Positions 25,040-34,634 of a stretch of DNA of 64,000 nt are shown here, one piece after another. The notes beneath the pieces are model-generated. The model did no database searches. It saw only the letters and a list, made by a program, of their open reading frames with translations, and had not been told where the DNA came from. The position numbers and the translations under genes are program-made. The stretch covers positions 1-64,000 of the forward strand of contig JAWKTI010000004.1 of NCBI GenBank assembly GCA_041399155.1, written 5' to 3'. Each line of letters starts with the position of its first letter. Positions within the stretch are counted from its first letter, which is position 1. Source of the stretch: Zavarzinella sp. GTDB taxonomy: Bacteria; Planctomycetota; Planctomycetia; Gemmatales; Gemmataceae.

Positions 25040-27541
25040 CTATTTCTTCGGTTCTGGTGCCGGGGCAGGTGTGCCACCTGCGGCAGCAGCTTTTTCACGC
25101 TCTGCCTGTTCCAGACGCAACTGTTCCAGACGAGACAACCGTTTTACGGGCTGACCTTCAGGAGGTTTCGGGGTGGGCATTGGTTTCTGTGTCACCATTG
25201 GAGCATCTTTCTTCGGAGGCAATGGCACATCGACACGCAGTTCAGTATAGCCCAGGTTATGCAGCACCGGTTCGCCATTTTCCGTGATCACCACTTGTGC
25301 AAAAATGCCTTTGTGAGTACCCGCTGGCGATGTAGGATCGGTTTTGACATCAAAAATCAACTCTTTGGTGTCCTTATTGAACTCCAAAGGCGTTGCGGTT
25401 ACCTTGTTTGGCAGACCAATCAGTTGAATTTTGGCATTGCCAGGGAATTCACGATCGGCCTTGATCTTGGCCACAAATTGAGTTTCTTTACCTTGCTCCA
25501 CTGCTGTGCGTGCCACAGAAACTGTCACATACGGTGCGGCAATTTCCAGCGTTGCAGCCTGAGAGGAAACCCAGTGATCGCCTTTGCCTTCGGTGGAATT
25601 GGCCACTACCACATACATCCACTTTCGCACGGGTGCGTTGCGGTTAGCGTTGATTGTGAGAAAAGCCTCATTTTGGCCAGCGGGAATCTGTACTGATGTT
25701 GCTGAACTCACCCCAGGTGGGTTGTACAGAGGCAGCACGTTGATAGCAGCGGTAAAGCCAGCTTTGCGTTCTGCCACCACTTTCAATTGCATCGAGCCAT
25801 TGTGGACCAGAGGCACTTTGGGTTCCACAATGCTGATCTTGAAAGGCACTTCTTCGATCACGTTCACATTGGCACGGTTGAAAGTGCTGGAAACATAAAT
25901 CGACTGACCAGGGTTTCCACGAACCAGTTGAGCATCCTGTTCAAACTTGCTGGCGGCCTTCACGTTAGGATCAGTGGGTTTGGCAATAACTTCTACCAGT
26001 TTGCCACTCAGTGGGGCATCGGGGGCGGCTTCAAACACAATCGGAACCACGGTCGTGTTAGCAGCCATGGTTTCGGTTTTCATCGTTACTTTTTCTGGCA
26101 GGCCATTCATCGCGATATTCAGATCCCCACCCCAGTTCTGGCGGGTGGCGGTGATTACTGTTGCAAAGCGATTCCCGCGTGGTACGCCAAAGGCCTGCCG
26201 TAATTGTGAATAGCGAGCCACTTCTGGAATATCCATCAGGGTTGCTGGGGTAATCGGGTCCATGCGAACTCGATAGGTATAGGCAGGGCCACCATCTGAG
26301 AGGTGATCTTTCACTGCCAGCACATATTCCCCATCCTGTGGGATGGAAAGACGGAAATAGCTGTCGGGGTTGCGGCCGTTATCATCATTGGCAGCGATCT
26401 GACGACTACCTTTTAACGAAACGGTCATTACAGGATCTAGGGCGCTACCTAATCCACGTGCGAGGCACTTGACTTCAAAAACCTGACCTTTCTTGGCGTT
26501 AAACACAAAGTGGTCAATATCGCCTGGCTGTTGAATAATACCATTGAAAGTTACCGGGAATGCGGTTGCCGGAGAAGCGGTCGCATGGTCGTTATTTGGT
26601 TCTACTTCAAACGCATTCGGATCGTTGGACAGGTCAAACGGAATCGGGGTGGGTGTAATCCCACCTGCGTCTTCACAGTGCAGATAAAACTGCCCTTCCG
26701 GCATCGTTTTGGGCAATTGGACTCGTTTCTTGATAACGCCTGTGGCATCACCCAGAAAACTTACTTCAATTTCTTCGCCCAGTTTCCCACCTGCAGGGTA
26801 AACTGCAATAGGGCGTGGGAAGGTGCCGATATGCAATCGATAGGTGCAGGCACCGTTGCCGGCGTAGGATGTTTCCCGCACCTGAACAATATATTTGCCA
26901 TCTTCGGGTGCCACTACCGAGAGGCAGCCGTCCTGCTTCAGGAGAGCTGTATCATCGGAGCGTGCCATTTCAAAGCGTTTCGAATTCAGAATGGCAATGT
27001 AGGGATCGAACATGGTGTTCCCAAGCCGCATCCCTTCTACCTCCACACTGATCCGTTGGCCTTTCTTGGCTTCCACCACGTAGTAATCATCATCTTCTGT
27101 GTTTGCCACGCCTTCCACGGTGGTGTTTAATGCCACCGCTTGTGGTTCAGCAAAATCGTTGTTCGGTTCTTTTTCCCGCACCTGTGGCAGAGCACCCACA
27201 AAGAACGTGCTTATTTCACTAATTCCCGATTTGGTCCGAACCCGAACCTGATGCTCTCCCAGTGGGCAATCTGCTGCAACACGCACCTTAGCTTGCATTC
27301 GTGTGGGAGCAGGATTTTTCCCAGGGGAAAATTCCAGCAATTCAACCCCAGGCTGATAGAAGATCAGCCCAATGGCATCGTCCAGAAATGTTCCCGAAAG
27401 AATCAGTTCTGTTTCAGTGCCACGCTGAACCCCAGCAGGGCTAATACGACGCAGGGTGGGACTGGCTGCCTGGCAAGTTGCCGCAGCCAATACCATCGTG
27501 CAGAATGAAGCGATCAGTTTGTGATGCATGTTTTTGATCAT
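25040..27541 (-). CDS. Exported PPC-domain protein
   Basis: 833 residues from ATG 27541; ATG 27529 is also possible. After the signal peptide (LIASFCTMVLAAATCQA) come an IPT/TIG-like segment (RRISPAGVQRGTETELILSG), then two PPC domains with EPNNDFAEPQAV...GVANTEDDDYYVVEAKKGQ and EPNNDHATASPA...IQQPGDIDHFVFNAKKGQ, followed by beta-sandwich repeats and a C-terminal Pro/Lys/Ala tail. PPC domains are secreted protein modules often adjacent to DUF1549 and DUF1501 genes in planctomycetes. It lies between those genes in the cluster, with short gaps, so co-expression is likely. Confidence 0.85.
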   Translation of the reverse strand: MIKNMHHKLIASFCTMVLAAATCQAASPTLRRISPAGVQRGTETELILSGTFLDDAIGLIFYQPGVELLEFSPGKNPAPTRMQAKVRVAADCPLGEHQVRVRTKSGISEISTFFVGALPQVREKEPNNDFAEPQAVALNTTVEGVANTEDDDYYVVEAKKGQRISVEVEGMRLGNTMFDPYIAILNSKRFEMARSDDTALLKQDGCLSVVAPEDGKYIVQVRETSYAGNGACTYRLHIGTFPRPIAVYPAGGKLGEEIEVSFLGDATGVIKKRVQLPKTMPEGQFYLHCEDAGGITPTPIPFDLSNDPNAFEVEPNNDHATASPATAFPVTFNGIIQQPGDIDHFVFNAKKGQVFEVKCLARGLGSALDPVMTVSLKGSRQIAANDDNGRNPDSYFRLSIPQDGEYVLAVKDHLSDGGPAYTYRVRMDPITPATLMDIPEVARYSQLRQAFGVPRGNRFATVITATRQNWGGDLNIAMNGLPEKVTMKTETMAANTTVVPIVFEAAPDAPLSGKLVEVIAKPTDPNVKAASKFEQDAQLVRGNPGQSIYVSSTFNRANVNVIEEVPFKISIVEPKVPLVHNGSMQLKVVAERKAGFTAAINVLPLYNPPGVSSATSVQIPAGQNEAFLTINANRNAPVRKWMYVVVANSTEGKGDHWVSSQAATLEIAAPYVTVSVARTAVEQGKETQFVAKIKADREFPGNAKIQLIGLPNKVTATPLEFNKDTKELIFDVKTDPTSPAGTHKGIFAQVVITENGEPVLHNLGYTELRVDVPLPPKKDAPMVTQKPMPTPKPPEGQPVKRLSRLEQLRLEQAEREKAAAAGGTPAPAPEPKK

Positions 27542-27631
27542 GATTGTTTGAGTTCTGGTGAGTACAAACATCGACAATTTGGCTTGCAGGTGGTGGGAGG
27601 TGCAGGAAACCTTACCTGCACCTTTTTCAAC

Positions 27632-28963
27632 TTAGGCCAACAGCTCTTTGACCACTTTGCCACCATCGACAATTTCGATGGGGCGGTCGCCAGGAGCCAT
27701 CAGTTCTTTTTCGCCATTGATGCCCAACTGGTGGTAAACCGTCTTTGCCAGGTTTTCCACGGTCAATGGATCTTCTTCCGGTTCCGTTGCTGTTGCATCG
27801 GAGCTGCCGTAAATGCTACCACGTTTGATCCCGCCACCTGCAAGAACGACGCTGAACACTTTGGGCCAGTGGTCGCGGCCTGCGGTGCCGTTGATCTTGG
27901 GGGTACGGCCGAATTCGCTGGAAACCATCACGAGGGTGCTGTCGAGCAGCCCACGGCGATCCAGGTCGGTGATCAGAGTGGCAAAAGCCTGATCAAACGC
28001 TGGCAATTGATTGGTGATGCCCGCTTTGATGTTGTCGTGCATGTCCCAACCACCGTAGGTCAGGTTGACGAAACGAACACCCGCTTCCACCAGTCGGCGT
28101 GCCATTAACATCCGCTGGCCAGCAGCATTACGGCCATATTCATCGCGAACGGTGCCCGATTCTGCATTGATGTCGAACGCTGCCTTGGCTTTGTCCGAAG
28201 AAATCAGTGCATATGCCTGATGGTAGAACGTATCCATCGCAGCAATATTGTCGGACTTTTCACGCTTTTCGAAGTGCTCGTTCACGGTGTCCAGGATGTT
28301 CCGGCGGCTGGAAAATCGCTTGTCGTCAATGCCACCTGGCAGTGCCAGGTCTTGCACGCGGAAGCCTTCACTTGCCGGATCGCTTCCCAGTGCGAATGGT
28401 GCAAACTTGCTGGAAAGGTAGCCGCTCCCTGCGTAGGTATTCGGCACGCTTGGCACGCACACGTAAGGAGGCAGGTTATTTTTTGGCCCGAATTCATGGC
28501 TGACCACGGTTCCCATGGATGGGAACTGCAGTGCTGGACTGGGGCGATACCCCGTGAACATATTGTGGGTACCACGTTCGTGAGCCGCTTCACCGTGCGT
28601 CATCGAGCGGCAAACGGTAATTTTGTCCGCAATCTGTGAGGTTTTCTTCATCATTTCATTGAAAAAGACCCCATCAAGCTTGGTTTTGATCACGCCCATT
28701 TCGCCACGATATTCAATCGGTGCGTTGGGTTTGGGATCAAACGATTCCTGGTGTGCCATCCCACCCGGCAGGAAGATGTGAATGACAGACTTTGCCTTTC
28801 CTTCTTTGCTCTCAAAATATTTCTGTTCTGCGTTCGCAGTTTTGGTGCGTAAGAACCCATCGAGGGTTAAGCCCAAAGAAGAAATCGCACCCACCTGCAT
28901 AAAAAATCGGCGGTTGGGTTTGCGAAAATGTGCGGGATCATCGTTCCAAGTCACAGGACGCAT
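27632..28963 (-). CDS. DUF1501 protein with Tat-like signal
   Basis: 443 residues from ATG 28963, with GGAGA eight bases upstream. The N-terminus NRRFFMQVGAISSLGLTLDG is a twin-arginine-type signal, so export of a folded protein is expected. Family blocks seen: SVIHIFLPGGMAHQESFDPK, GEAAHERGTHNMFTGY, FGRTPKINGTAGRDHWPK and GRPIEIVDGGKVVKELL. DUF1501 belongs to the alkaline-phosphatase/sulfatase superfamily; substrate unknown. It is the first gene of the four-gene cluster that ends at 20373. Confidence 0.92.
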   Translation of the reverse strand: MRPVTWNDDPAHFRKPNRRFFMQVGAISSLGLTLDGFLRTKTANAEQKYFESKEGKAKSVIHIFLPGGMAHQESFDPKPNAPIEYRGEMGVIKTKLDGVFFNEMMKKTSQIADKITVCRSMTHGEAAHERGTHNMFTGYRPSPALQFPSMGTVVSHEFGPKNNLPPYVCVPSVPNTYAGSGYLSSKFAPFALGSDPASEGFRVQDLALPGGIDDKRFSSRRNILDTVNEHFEKREKSDNIAAMDTFYHQAYALISSDKAKAAFDINAESGTVRDEYGRNAAGQRMLMARRLVEAGVRFVNLTYGGWDMHDNIKAGITNQLPAFDQAFATLITDLDRRGLLDSTLVMVSSEFGRTPKINGTAGRDHWPKVFSVVLAGGGIKRGSIYGSSDATATEPEEDPLTVENLAKTVYHQLGINGEKELMAPGDRPIEIVDGGKVVKELLA

Positions 28964-29685
28964 CGAGAAATCTCCATGCTAATTGCGATTAGCTTTCTGC
29001 GGTATGGTTAATACAGTTGGCCGTGCCTAAACTACGGTTACCTACTGCTGGAATGTACTCTGGGTACTACCCAAAAGATCCACATTCCGGGGAGGGTACA
29101 ACTCCCTGCTAGCTTAACTACTGTTTTCGTGCGTGTCAATAGGGTAGTATTATTTTTTTCACTAATTTTTTCTGCTGCACCCACTGAAACTACCGCGGAC
29201 AGGGCAGAACCTTGCAATATCTCGTTGGGTGAACAGATTAACTCTGTACACGGGGAGGTTCAAGTGATCTTGGCTGCGATAATTGAAATACTCCCCGGGA
29301 TATCATTCTTATAGCCGAACATATATTTGATTTACCTGAAAATTGTTCGGATGACGATCATTTTGTTCAGATGCAGTATTGTATTTTCTCATATCTGCGA
29401 GATTTTTTGTACAGGTATTTTTTGAACTTATCGCCAGTGGGTGATCGCAATTTTGGAAAAATTCACAAAAAAGTTTGGAGCTCCGCAAGTTATTTCCACG
29501 CAAACAGTTACGTCAGACATTTGTAGAGAAAACTTGTCCTGGCGAGAAAAAAAATGCCAATTCTGGAACAGTCGTGGTAATATTATATGTGCGTGGAAAT
29601 AATTTCATGCTCAGTGATCGGCGCGGTTGAATGGACAATACCATTAGAAAGAATGAAAAGTTTGTGAATCGATGAGGAGATAACG
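28964..29685. other. Long intergenic region between the cytochrome cluster and the tandem paralogs
   Basis: About 720 bases. It holds the promoter of the minus-strand cluster and that of the plus-strand paralogs. A possible 61-codon frame from GTG 29129 to 29314 (RVNRVVLFFSLIFSAAPTET, resembling a secretion signal) is the only candidate gene, and it has no convincing ribosome binding site. The part from 29300 to 29640 is AT-rich with nothing recognisable. Confidence 0.35.
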
Positions 29686-31509
29686 ATGCTGCTGCCCACA
29701 AAACGTATTGATTTTCTGTCGATGTTGCTGGTTGGCCTGATATGGCAACTGACGCCCCAGTCTGCACGTGGCGATGAAGCCAGCCCCACCCTTGCTGAAT
29801 TGCACCAGCAATACAAGAAACTTGGCCTGCCACTGCCACCCAAGGGATCCAAGTTGGTGCGGTATTATTCTGGGGATATTATTGAAGATATCAATCATCC
29901 GATGCCCCAGTATGACCTTGCTTTTTTAATGAAGCCCGCGACAAAAGACGAAGACCCAATTGTCCTTCGCGCCACCTTGCAACATGATTGCGCACTGAAG
30001 GAAATTATTGAAATTCCACCTCATTTCGAAAAAATCATCAAATTCGATCTTCGGGATGAGCAATTATTGATCTACGCGATTCAGTGCCATGAACTGGGCC
30101 TCAATGAATTGTCTAAAAGGATGTTTGATGAAAGTAAAAAGCGAATTAAACAGCCACAATTCAAAGTCCTTCTGGAGAATGCCTGGGATTATTATGACGC
30201 ACTGTTAATTCATCCAACGATTGATCGAAAGTTTGCCTACTTAGGGATGATGCACCTGATGAAGGAAGATCAGGATTTTGATACCAAAGAGAATCGTGAT
30301 TTGTTGAGATCCCTGGAATTAGCGTTAATTCCCAGCACGGCAAAACCTGGCTCAATTGAATCGTTGATCGATCAACTGGTCGATTACCACGAAATTACTG
30401 GCGATACTGCTGGATTTGGTGGTTTTACAAAGCAATTGTATTTACAGATCGCTTGTCTTGGTTTTGAAGCCATTCCTGTACTCATCAAGCATCTGGATGA
30501 TGAACGACTTACTCGCGCCAGAGATTATGATGTTAAACGAAATCCACGTATTAAGACTTGGAAAGTCCGAGATATTGTTTGCGATTTACTTGCCAAGCTT
30601 TCAGGCAATCGTTTGCCACGGGAAACGGAATCAGGGGAGATCTTTTACGAGGAATGGCGAACTAGTCATTATCGCCTTAACAAGGCAGCTGTAAATAAAT
30701 GGTGGATAGAAACCAGCAAAAAGAATGAGGCAGACTACATGGCAGAGTTTGTGATGCCTCCCGTAGATAAGAAGAAAGAATTTCTGTATCTCAACACGAT
30801 TTTACTATATGTGATTCAGAAAAAATACCCTAACCAGCTACCAGTCATCTACCGAAATCTGCTGGAGAAGCGGCCTGAGGTAGATAGTACGGAGATTGCC
30901 ACAGCATTGATGAAATCCAAGTTGCTGGAAAAGGATAAAGTCGCAATTTTTACGTTGGCAGCGAGACATTCAAAACTAGAGCATCGTTACGATGCACTCG
31001 ATGCTTTAAGTCAAATGGAGCAGCAACCGAAGTTCGATGAATTACTCCTGGATACTCTTGTGCATTTCCCTAAAAGCCTCGTAGGCCGGACAGCGTTTCG
31101 AATTGAACTTTCAATTATGAAACTATCTGTACAATCTAATAAGCCAAAAACACTGCAGATAGTATCAAAGTTGCTTACTGAGTGCCCGTGCCTCTTCCGA
31201 ATGTGTGTTCTCCGTGAACTTGGTGAAGTTGAAATGGAGTATGTCTTGAGCGATGATGAAATGCTGGATGATATCCCACAAAGACTACGATTATTTCAGG
31301 CGTTCCTGCAAGATCAAGAGATTCCAACGTTTGAAGATCCACCAGAATGCGCTGTGGAGAAAATTGAAGTGCGGAATCATGCAGCCTTGCAAATTGCTGC
31401 GGTATTGAAAATCAAAACCAAGCTGAACGCCACTTCCACCCCAAAGCAATGGGCGACGTTTCGAGAGAAGATGAATCAGGCTGCAGAGTTGGAATTAAAG
31501 AAAAAGTAA
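29686..31509 (+). CDS. Exported protein of unknown function, tandem paralog 1
   Basis: 607 residues from ATG 29686, with GAGGAG just upstream. A signal peptide (FLSMLLVGLIWQLTPQSARG) is followed by EASPTLAELHQQYKKLGLPL. The body is helical, with repeated Leu-rich segments such as LLIYAIQCHELGLNELSKRM and QIACLGFEAIPVLIKHLDDE; the latter resembles a HEAT-type repeat. The C-terminus ends EKMNQAAELELKKK. No family was recognised. The second paralog begins 65 bases downstream with almost the same leader, signal peptide and C-terminus but a more diverged middle. Confidence 0.75.
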   Translation: MLLPTKRIDFLSMLLVGLIWQLTPQSARGDEASPTLAELHQQYKKLGLPLPPKGSKLVRYYSGDIIEDINHPMPQYDLAFLMKPATKDEDPIVLRATLQHDCALKEIIEIPPHFEKIIKFDLRDEQLLIYAIQCHELGLNELSKRMFDESKKRIKQPQFKVLLENAWDYYDALLIHPTIDRKFAYLGMMHLMKEDQDFDTKENRDLLRSLELALIPSTAKPGSIESLIDQLVDYHEITGDTAGFGGFTKQLYLQIACLGFEAIPVLIKHLDDERLTRARDYDVKRNPRIKTWKVRDIVCDLLAKLSGNRLPRETESGEIFYEEWRTSHYRLNKAAVNKWWIETSKKNEADYMAEFVMPPVDKKKEFLYLNTILLYVIQKKYPNQLPVIYRNLLEKRPEVDSTEIATALMKSKLLEKDKVAIFTLAARHSKLEHRYDALDALSQMEQQPKFDELLLDTLVHFPKSLVGRTAFRIELSIMKLSVQSNKPKTLQIVSKLLTECPCLFRMCVLRELGEVEMEYVLSDDEMLDDIPQRLRLFQAFLQDQEIPTFEDPPECAVEKIEVRNHAALQIAAVLKIKTKLNATSTPKQWATFREKMNQAAELELKKK

Positions 31510-31574
31510 TTGCTTACCGGAAATATTGTTTGTTTCACAAAATGATTGATTTGTAAATGGATGAGGAGATAACG

Positions 31575-33389
31575 ATGCTGCCCACAAATCGTATTTGGTT
31601 GCTAATGATGTTGCTGGTTGGCCTGATATGGCAACTGACGCCCCAGTCTGCACATGGCGATGAAGCCAGCCCCACCCTTGCTGAGTTGCACCAGCAGTAC
31701 AAGAAACTTGGCCTGCCACTGCCACCCAAGGGGTCCAAGTTGGTGCGTTATAATTGTCCAGACAAATTCTACGAAGCAGTTGAACAAAAACCATTATATA
31801 CACTCGCCATTCAAGTACCTTCAACATCGAATGATATGCTTCCAACTATCATTTTCCGAACATTAAAATTCGAGTGCCAGAAGAATGATATTGTCGAGAT
31901 TCTACCTGAAATCAAGAAAATCAAATCATTTGAAAATGACTTAGGTAAAAATGACTCATTGATTTACGCGATTCAGTGCCATGAACTGGGGCTCAACAAG
32001 CTTGCAAAGTACTTTTTTAAAGAGTTTACAAACAACCCCAGTGGGTGCCCACTTTCATTGATTGCATGGGAGCACTGTTTTAATCTGTTGATTCATCCAA
32101 CGATTGATCGCAAACCGATTTATCAACAAATGTTGCATTTGTTAAACCAGAGCAAAGATCTTGATACGCTGGAGAACCGCCAATTGCTGAAATCATTGGA
32201 GTTATCATTAAAACCAAGCATTGCAAAACCGGGTTCAGTTGAGGCACTGATCGACAAGCTGGTGGATTATAATGAAATCACAGGTGGAGAAGGCAGATTC
32301 TCACCAAATGAGTTCTATTTACAAATCGCTTGTCTGGGTTTTGAAGCGATACCCATGCTCATCAAACACCTCGATGATGAACGGCTTACGCGTTCGAGAG
32401 ATTTCCGTCTTCACCGACAACCTATTGAGATGACGACTTGGAAAGTTCGAGATATTGTTTGCGACTTGCTGTCTGATCTGTCAGGCTGGCGACTGCCACG
32501 GGAAACTAAATCTGGTGAAGTCGTAGAGGGAGAATGGCGACATAGTGGTTATCGCCTCAACAAGGCAGTCGTTGACCAGTGGTGGAAAGAAACCAGCAAA
32601 AAGAATGAAGAAGACTACATGGCAGAGTTTGTTCTGCCATCAGCAAATAAGGACAGAGAATTTTTTGAGCTGAACAGGGTACTGCTGTATGTGATCCAGA
32701 AAAAATACCCTTTACGGCTCCCGGAGATATACCGGAATCTACTGGAGAAACGACCTGAAGTAGAAAGCTCACTAATTGCTGAGGCAGTTTTACAATCCAA
32801 ATTATCGGACAAAGAAAAGGTTAAGATTTATTCAATCGCCGCTCGCCACAGGCAATTTGACCACCGTTATGATGCACTCAGTGCATTAAGTCAAATGGAT
32901 CACCAGGGTCAGTTTGATAAGCTATTTCTGGATACGGTTGCCGAGTTTCCAGTTAGTACTGCCAAACGTACCGCATTTCCGCAACTCATCTCTATATCAA
33001 GTTTAGCAGTCAACTCTAAGAACCCAGATACATTAACCACATTTATCAAGATTCTATCTGAGTGCCCATCCTTTTTCCGAATATCTTTGCTCCGCGAACT
33101 TGGTGAATCTGCGATGGTTCGTCGTTGGAGTGATAATGGATCGCTACAGTACATTCCTCAAAGACTACGATTATTTCAGGCGTTACTGCAAGATCAAGAG
33201 ATTCCAACGTCTGAAGTTCCACCAGAATACTCTGTCGAGAAAATTGAAGTGCGAAATCATGCAGCCTTGCAAATTGCTGCGGTATTGAAAATCAAAACCA
33301 GGCTGAACGCCACTTCCACTCCAAAGCAGTGGGCAAAGTTCCGAGAGAAGATGAACCAGGCTGCAGAGTTGGAATTGAAGAAAAAGTAA
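31575..33389 (+). CDS. Exported protein of unknown function, tandem paralog 2
   Basis: 604 residues. ATG 31575 is chosen over 31557 because it is preceded by GAGGAG and matches the start of paralog 1. It shares with that protein the signal peptide and first ~55 residues, the central QIACLGFEAIPMLIKHLDDE and TWKVRDIVCDLLSDLSG blocks, and the last ~50 residues (VRNHAALQIAAVLKIKT and the EKMNQAAELELKKK end). Residues ~55-140 and ~430-540 differ considerably. It is convergent with ispG, 32 bases away. Confidence 0.75.
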   Translation: MLPTNRIWLLMMLLVGLIWQLTPQSAHGDEASPTLAELHQQYKKLGLPLPPKGSKLVRYNCPDKFYEAVEQKPLYTLAIQVPSTSNDMLPTIIFRTLKFECQKNDIVEILPEIKKIKSFENDLGKNDSLIYAIQCHELGLNKLAKYFFKEFTNNPSGCPLSLIAWEHCFNLLIHPTIDRKPIYQQMLHLLNQSKDLDTLENRQLLKSLELSLKPSIAKPGSVEALIDKLVDYNEITGGEGRFSPNEFYLQIACLGFEAIPMLIKHLDDERLTRSRDFRLHRQPIEMTTWKVRDIVCDLLSDLSGWRLPRETKSGEVVEGEWRHSGYRLNKAVVDQWWKETSKKNEEDYMAEFVLPSANKDREFFELNRVLLYVIQKKYPLRLPEIYRNLLEKRPEVESSLIAEAVLQSKLSDKEKVKIYSIAARHRQFDHRYDALSALSQMDHQGQFDKLFLDTVAEFPVSTAKRTAFPQLISISSLAVNSKNPDTLTTFIKILSECPSFFRISLLRELGESAMVRRWSDNGSLQYIPQRLRLFQALLQDQEIPTSEVPPEYSVEKIEVRNHAALQIAAVLKIKTRLNATSTPKQWAKFREKMNQAAELELKKK

Positions 33390-33421
33390 TACGGTACTGG
33401 GGATGTTGTTGGCTGAATGAA

Positions 33422-34612
33422 TTACGGTGTGATCAGTGGGAGGCGACGGCGACCGTGGGCAGAAGTTTCGCCAGTGTCACCACCTGGGGGTACCGTGGTG
33501 TGGTGTTCTTTTTCCCACACGGCGATTTCTTCCATCAGGGCATCAACGATCTCTGCCTCTTCGACGCGACGGATGATTTCGCCATTGCGGAAGATCATCC
33601 CTTTGCCGTTGCCTGCGGCAATGCCAATATCCGCTTCGCGGGCTTCACCCGGTCCGTTGACGACGCACCCCAGAACGGAAATCTTCACCGGCAATGGTTT
33701 CCCTTGCAGGCGTTGTTCCAATTCTGCAATAATCTTTTCCAGGTCGATTGCCAGCCGCCCGCACGTGGGGCAGGCAATCAGTTCTGGTCGTATTACCCGG
33801 CGTTGGGTCGCCTGCAGGATATCGAAGGCAGCAGCGATTTCCGGTACCGGATCACCCAGCAGGCTGATCCGGATGGTATCGCCAATTCCATCCAGCAGGA
33901 TGGGGGCCAGGCCCGCAGCCGATTTGGTGACTGCATAAGGTGGTTTACCCGCTTCCGTAATGCCAATGTGGGTGGGATAGTCGCACAGTTGGGCGTACAG
34001 GCGATAGGCATCAACAGCCACCAATGTATCGCTCGATTTCAGCGAAACCACCATCTGGTGGTAGCCTTCGCTTTCCGCAATTTCAATGTAACGAATGGCA
34101 CTTTCCACCATCGCAGGTGGGCAGGGGAACTCGTACTTTTCGCATAAGTCCCTTTCGAGACTGCCCGCATTCACCCCGATTCGCATGGGGATGCCTTTGT
34201 CTTTGGCTTTGCGGACCACCTGACGAAAACGATCGTACCCACCGATGTTCCCGGGGTTGATGCGAATTTTATCCACCGGGTGGTCCAGTGCGGCCAGGGC
34301 CATTTTGTAGTCGAAATGGATATCGCAGATCAGTGGGATACCGATTTTGTCGCGAATGGCACTCAGGGCACCAGCATCTTCGGGTTTCGGCACGGTGACG
34401 CGGACCAGTTCGCACCCAGCCTTTTCCAGAGCCCGAATCTGGGCAATCGTGCCTTCCACATCGAACGTGTCGGTGGTGGTCATCGATTGGACGCGGATTG
34501 GATTGTTTCCACCCAGAACCACCCCACCAATGGCTACTTCCCGCGTTTTGTGACGTGGCTTCCCTGGTACTTTCTGGGCAGAGGCCAACAGGGATAAATC
34601 TCGACTGCTCAT
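33422..34612 (-). CDS. ispG: 4-hydroxy-3-methylbut-2-enyl diphosphate synthase (flavodoxin/ferredoxin type)
   Basis: 396 residues from ATG 34612, with GGAGC six bases upstream; a longer frame to 34690 would overlap accA. It performs the penultimate step of the MEP isoprenoid pathway with a [4Fe-4S] cluster. Seen: NPIRVQSMTTTDT at the N-terminus, GCELVRVTVP, DKIRINPGNIGG, VVSLKSSDT, and the cluster ligands in ACPTCGR and VLGCVVNGPGEA. The C-terminus has an extra ~25 residues rich in Gly, Arg and Pro. It is the last gene of a minus-strand run that includes a ferredoxin-NADP reductase, which could supply its electrons. Confidence 0.95.
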   Translation of the reverse strand: MSSRDLSLLASAQKVPGKPRHKTREVAIGGVVLGGNNPIRVQSMTTTDTFDVEGTIAQIRALEKAGCELVRVTVPKPEDAGALSAIRDKIGIPLICDIHFDYKMALAALDHPVDKIRINPGNIGGYDRFRQVVRKAKDKGIPMRIGVNAGSLERDLCEKYEFPCPPAMVESAIRYIEIAESEGYHQMVVSLKSSDTLVAVDAYRLYAQLCDYPTHIGITEAGKPPYAVTKSAAGLAPILLDGIGDTIRISLLGDPVPEIAAAFDILQATQRRVIRPELIACPTCGRLAIDLEKIIAELEQRLQGKPLPVKISVLGCVVNGPGEAREADIGIAAGNGKGMIFRNGEIIRRVEEAEIVDALMEEIAVWEKEHHTTVPPGGDTGETSAHGRRRLPLITP

Positions 34613-34634
34613 CGGTGCTCCGTGATAAATTCTG

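Noticed and set aside
29129..29314. 61-residue secreted protein
   Set aside because: Signal-like start only; weak GTG start, no ribosome binding site and no recognisable mature domain. Mentioned under the intergenic entry, not listed as a gene.
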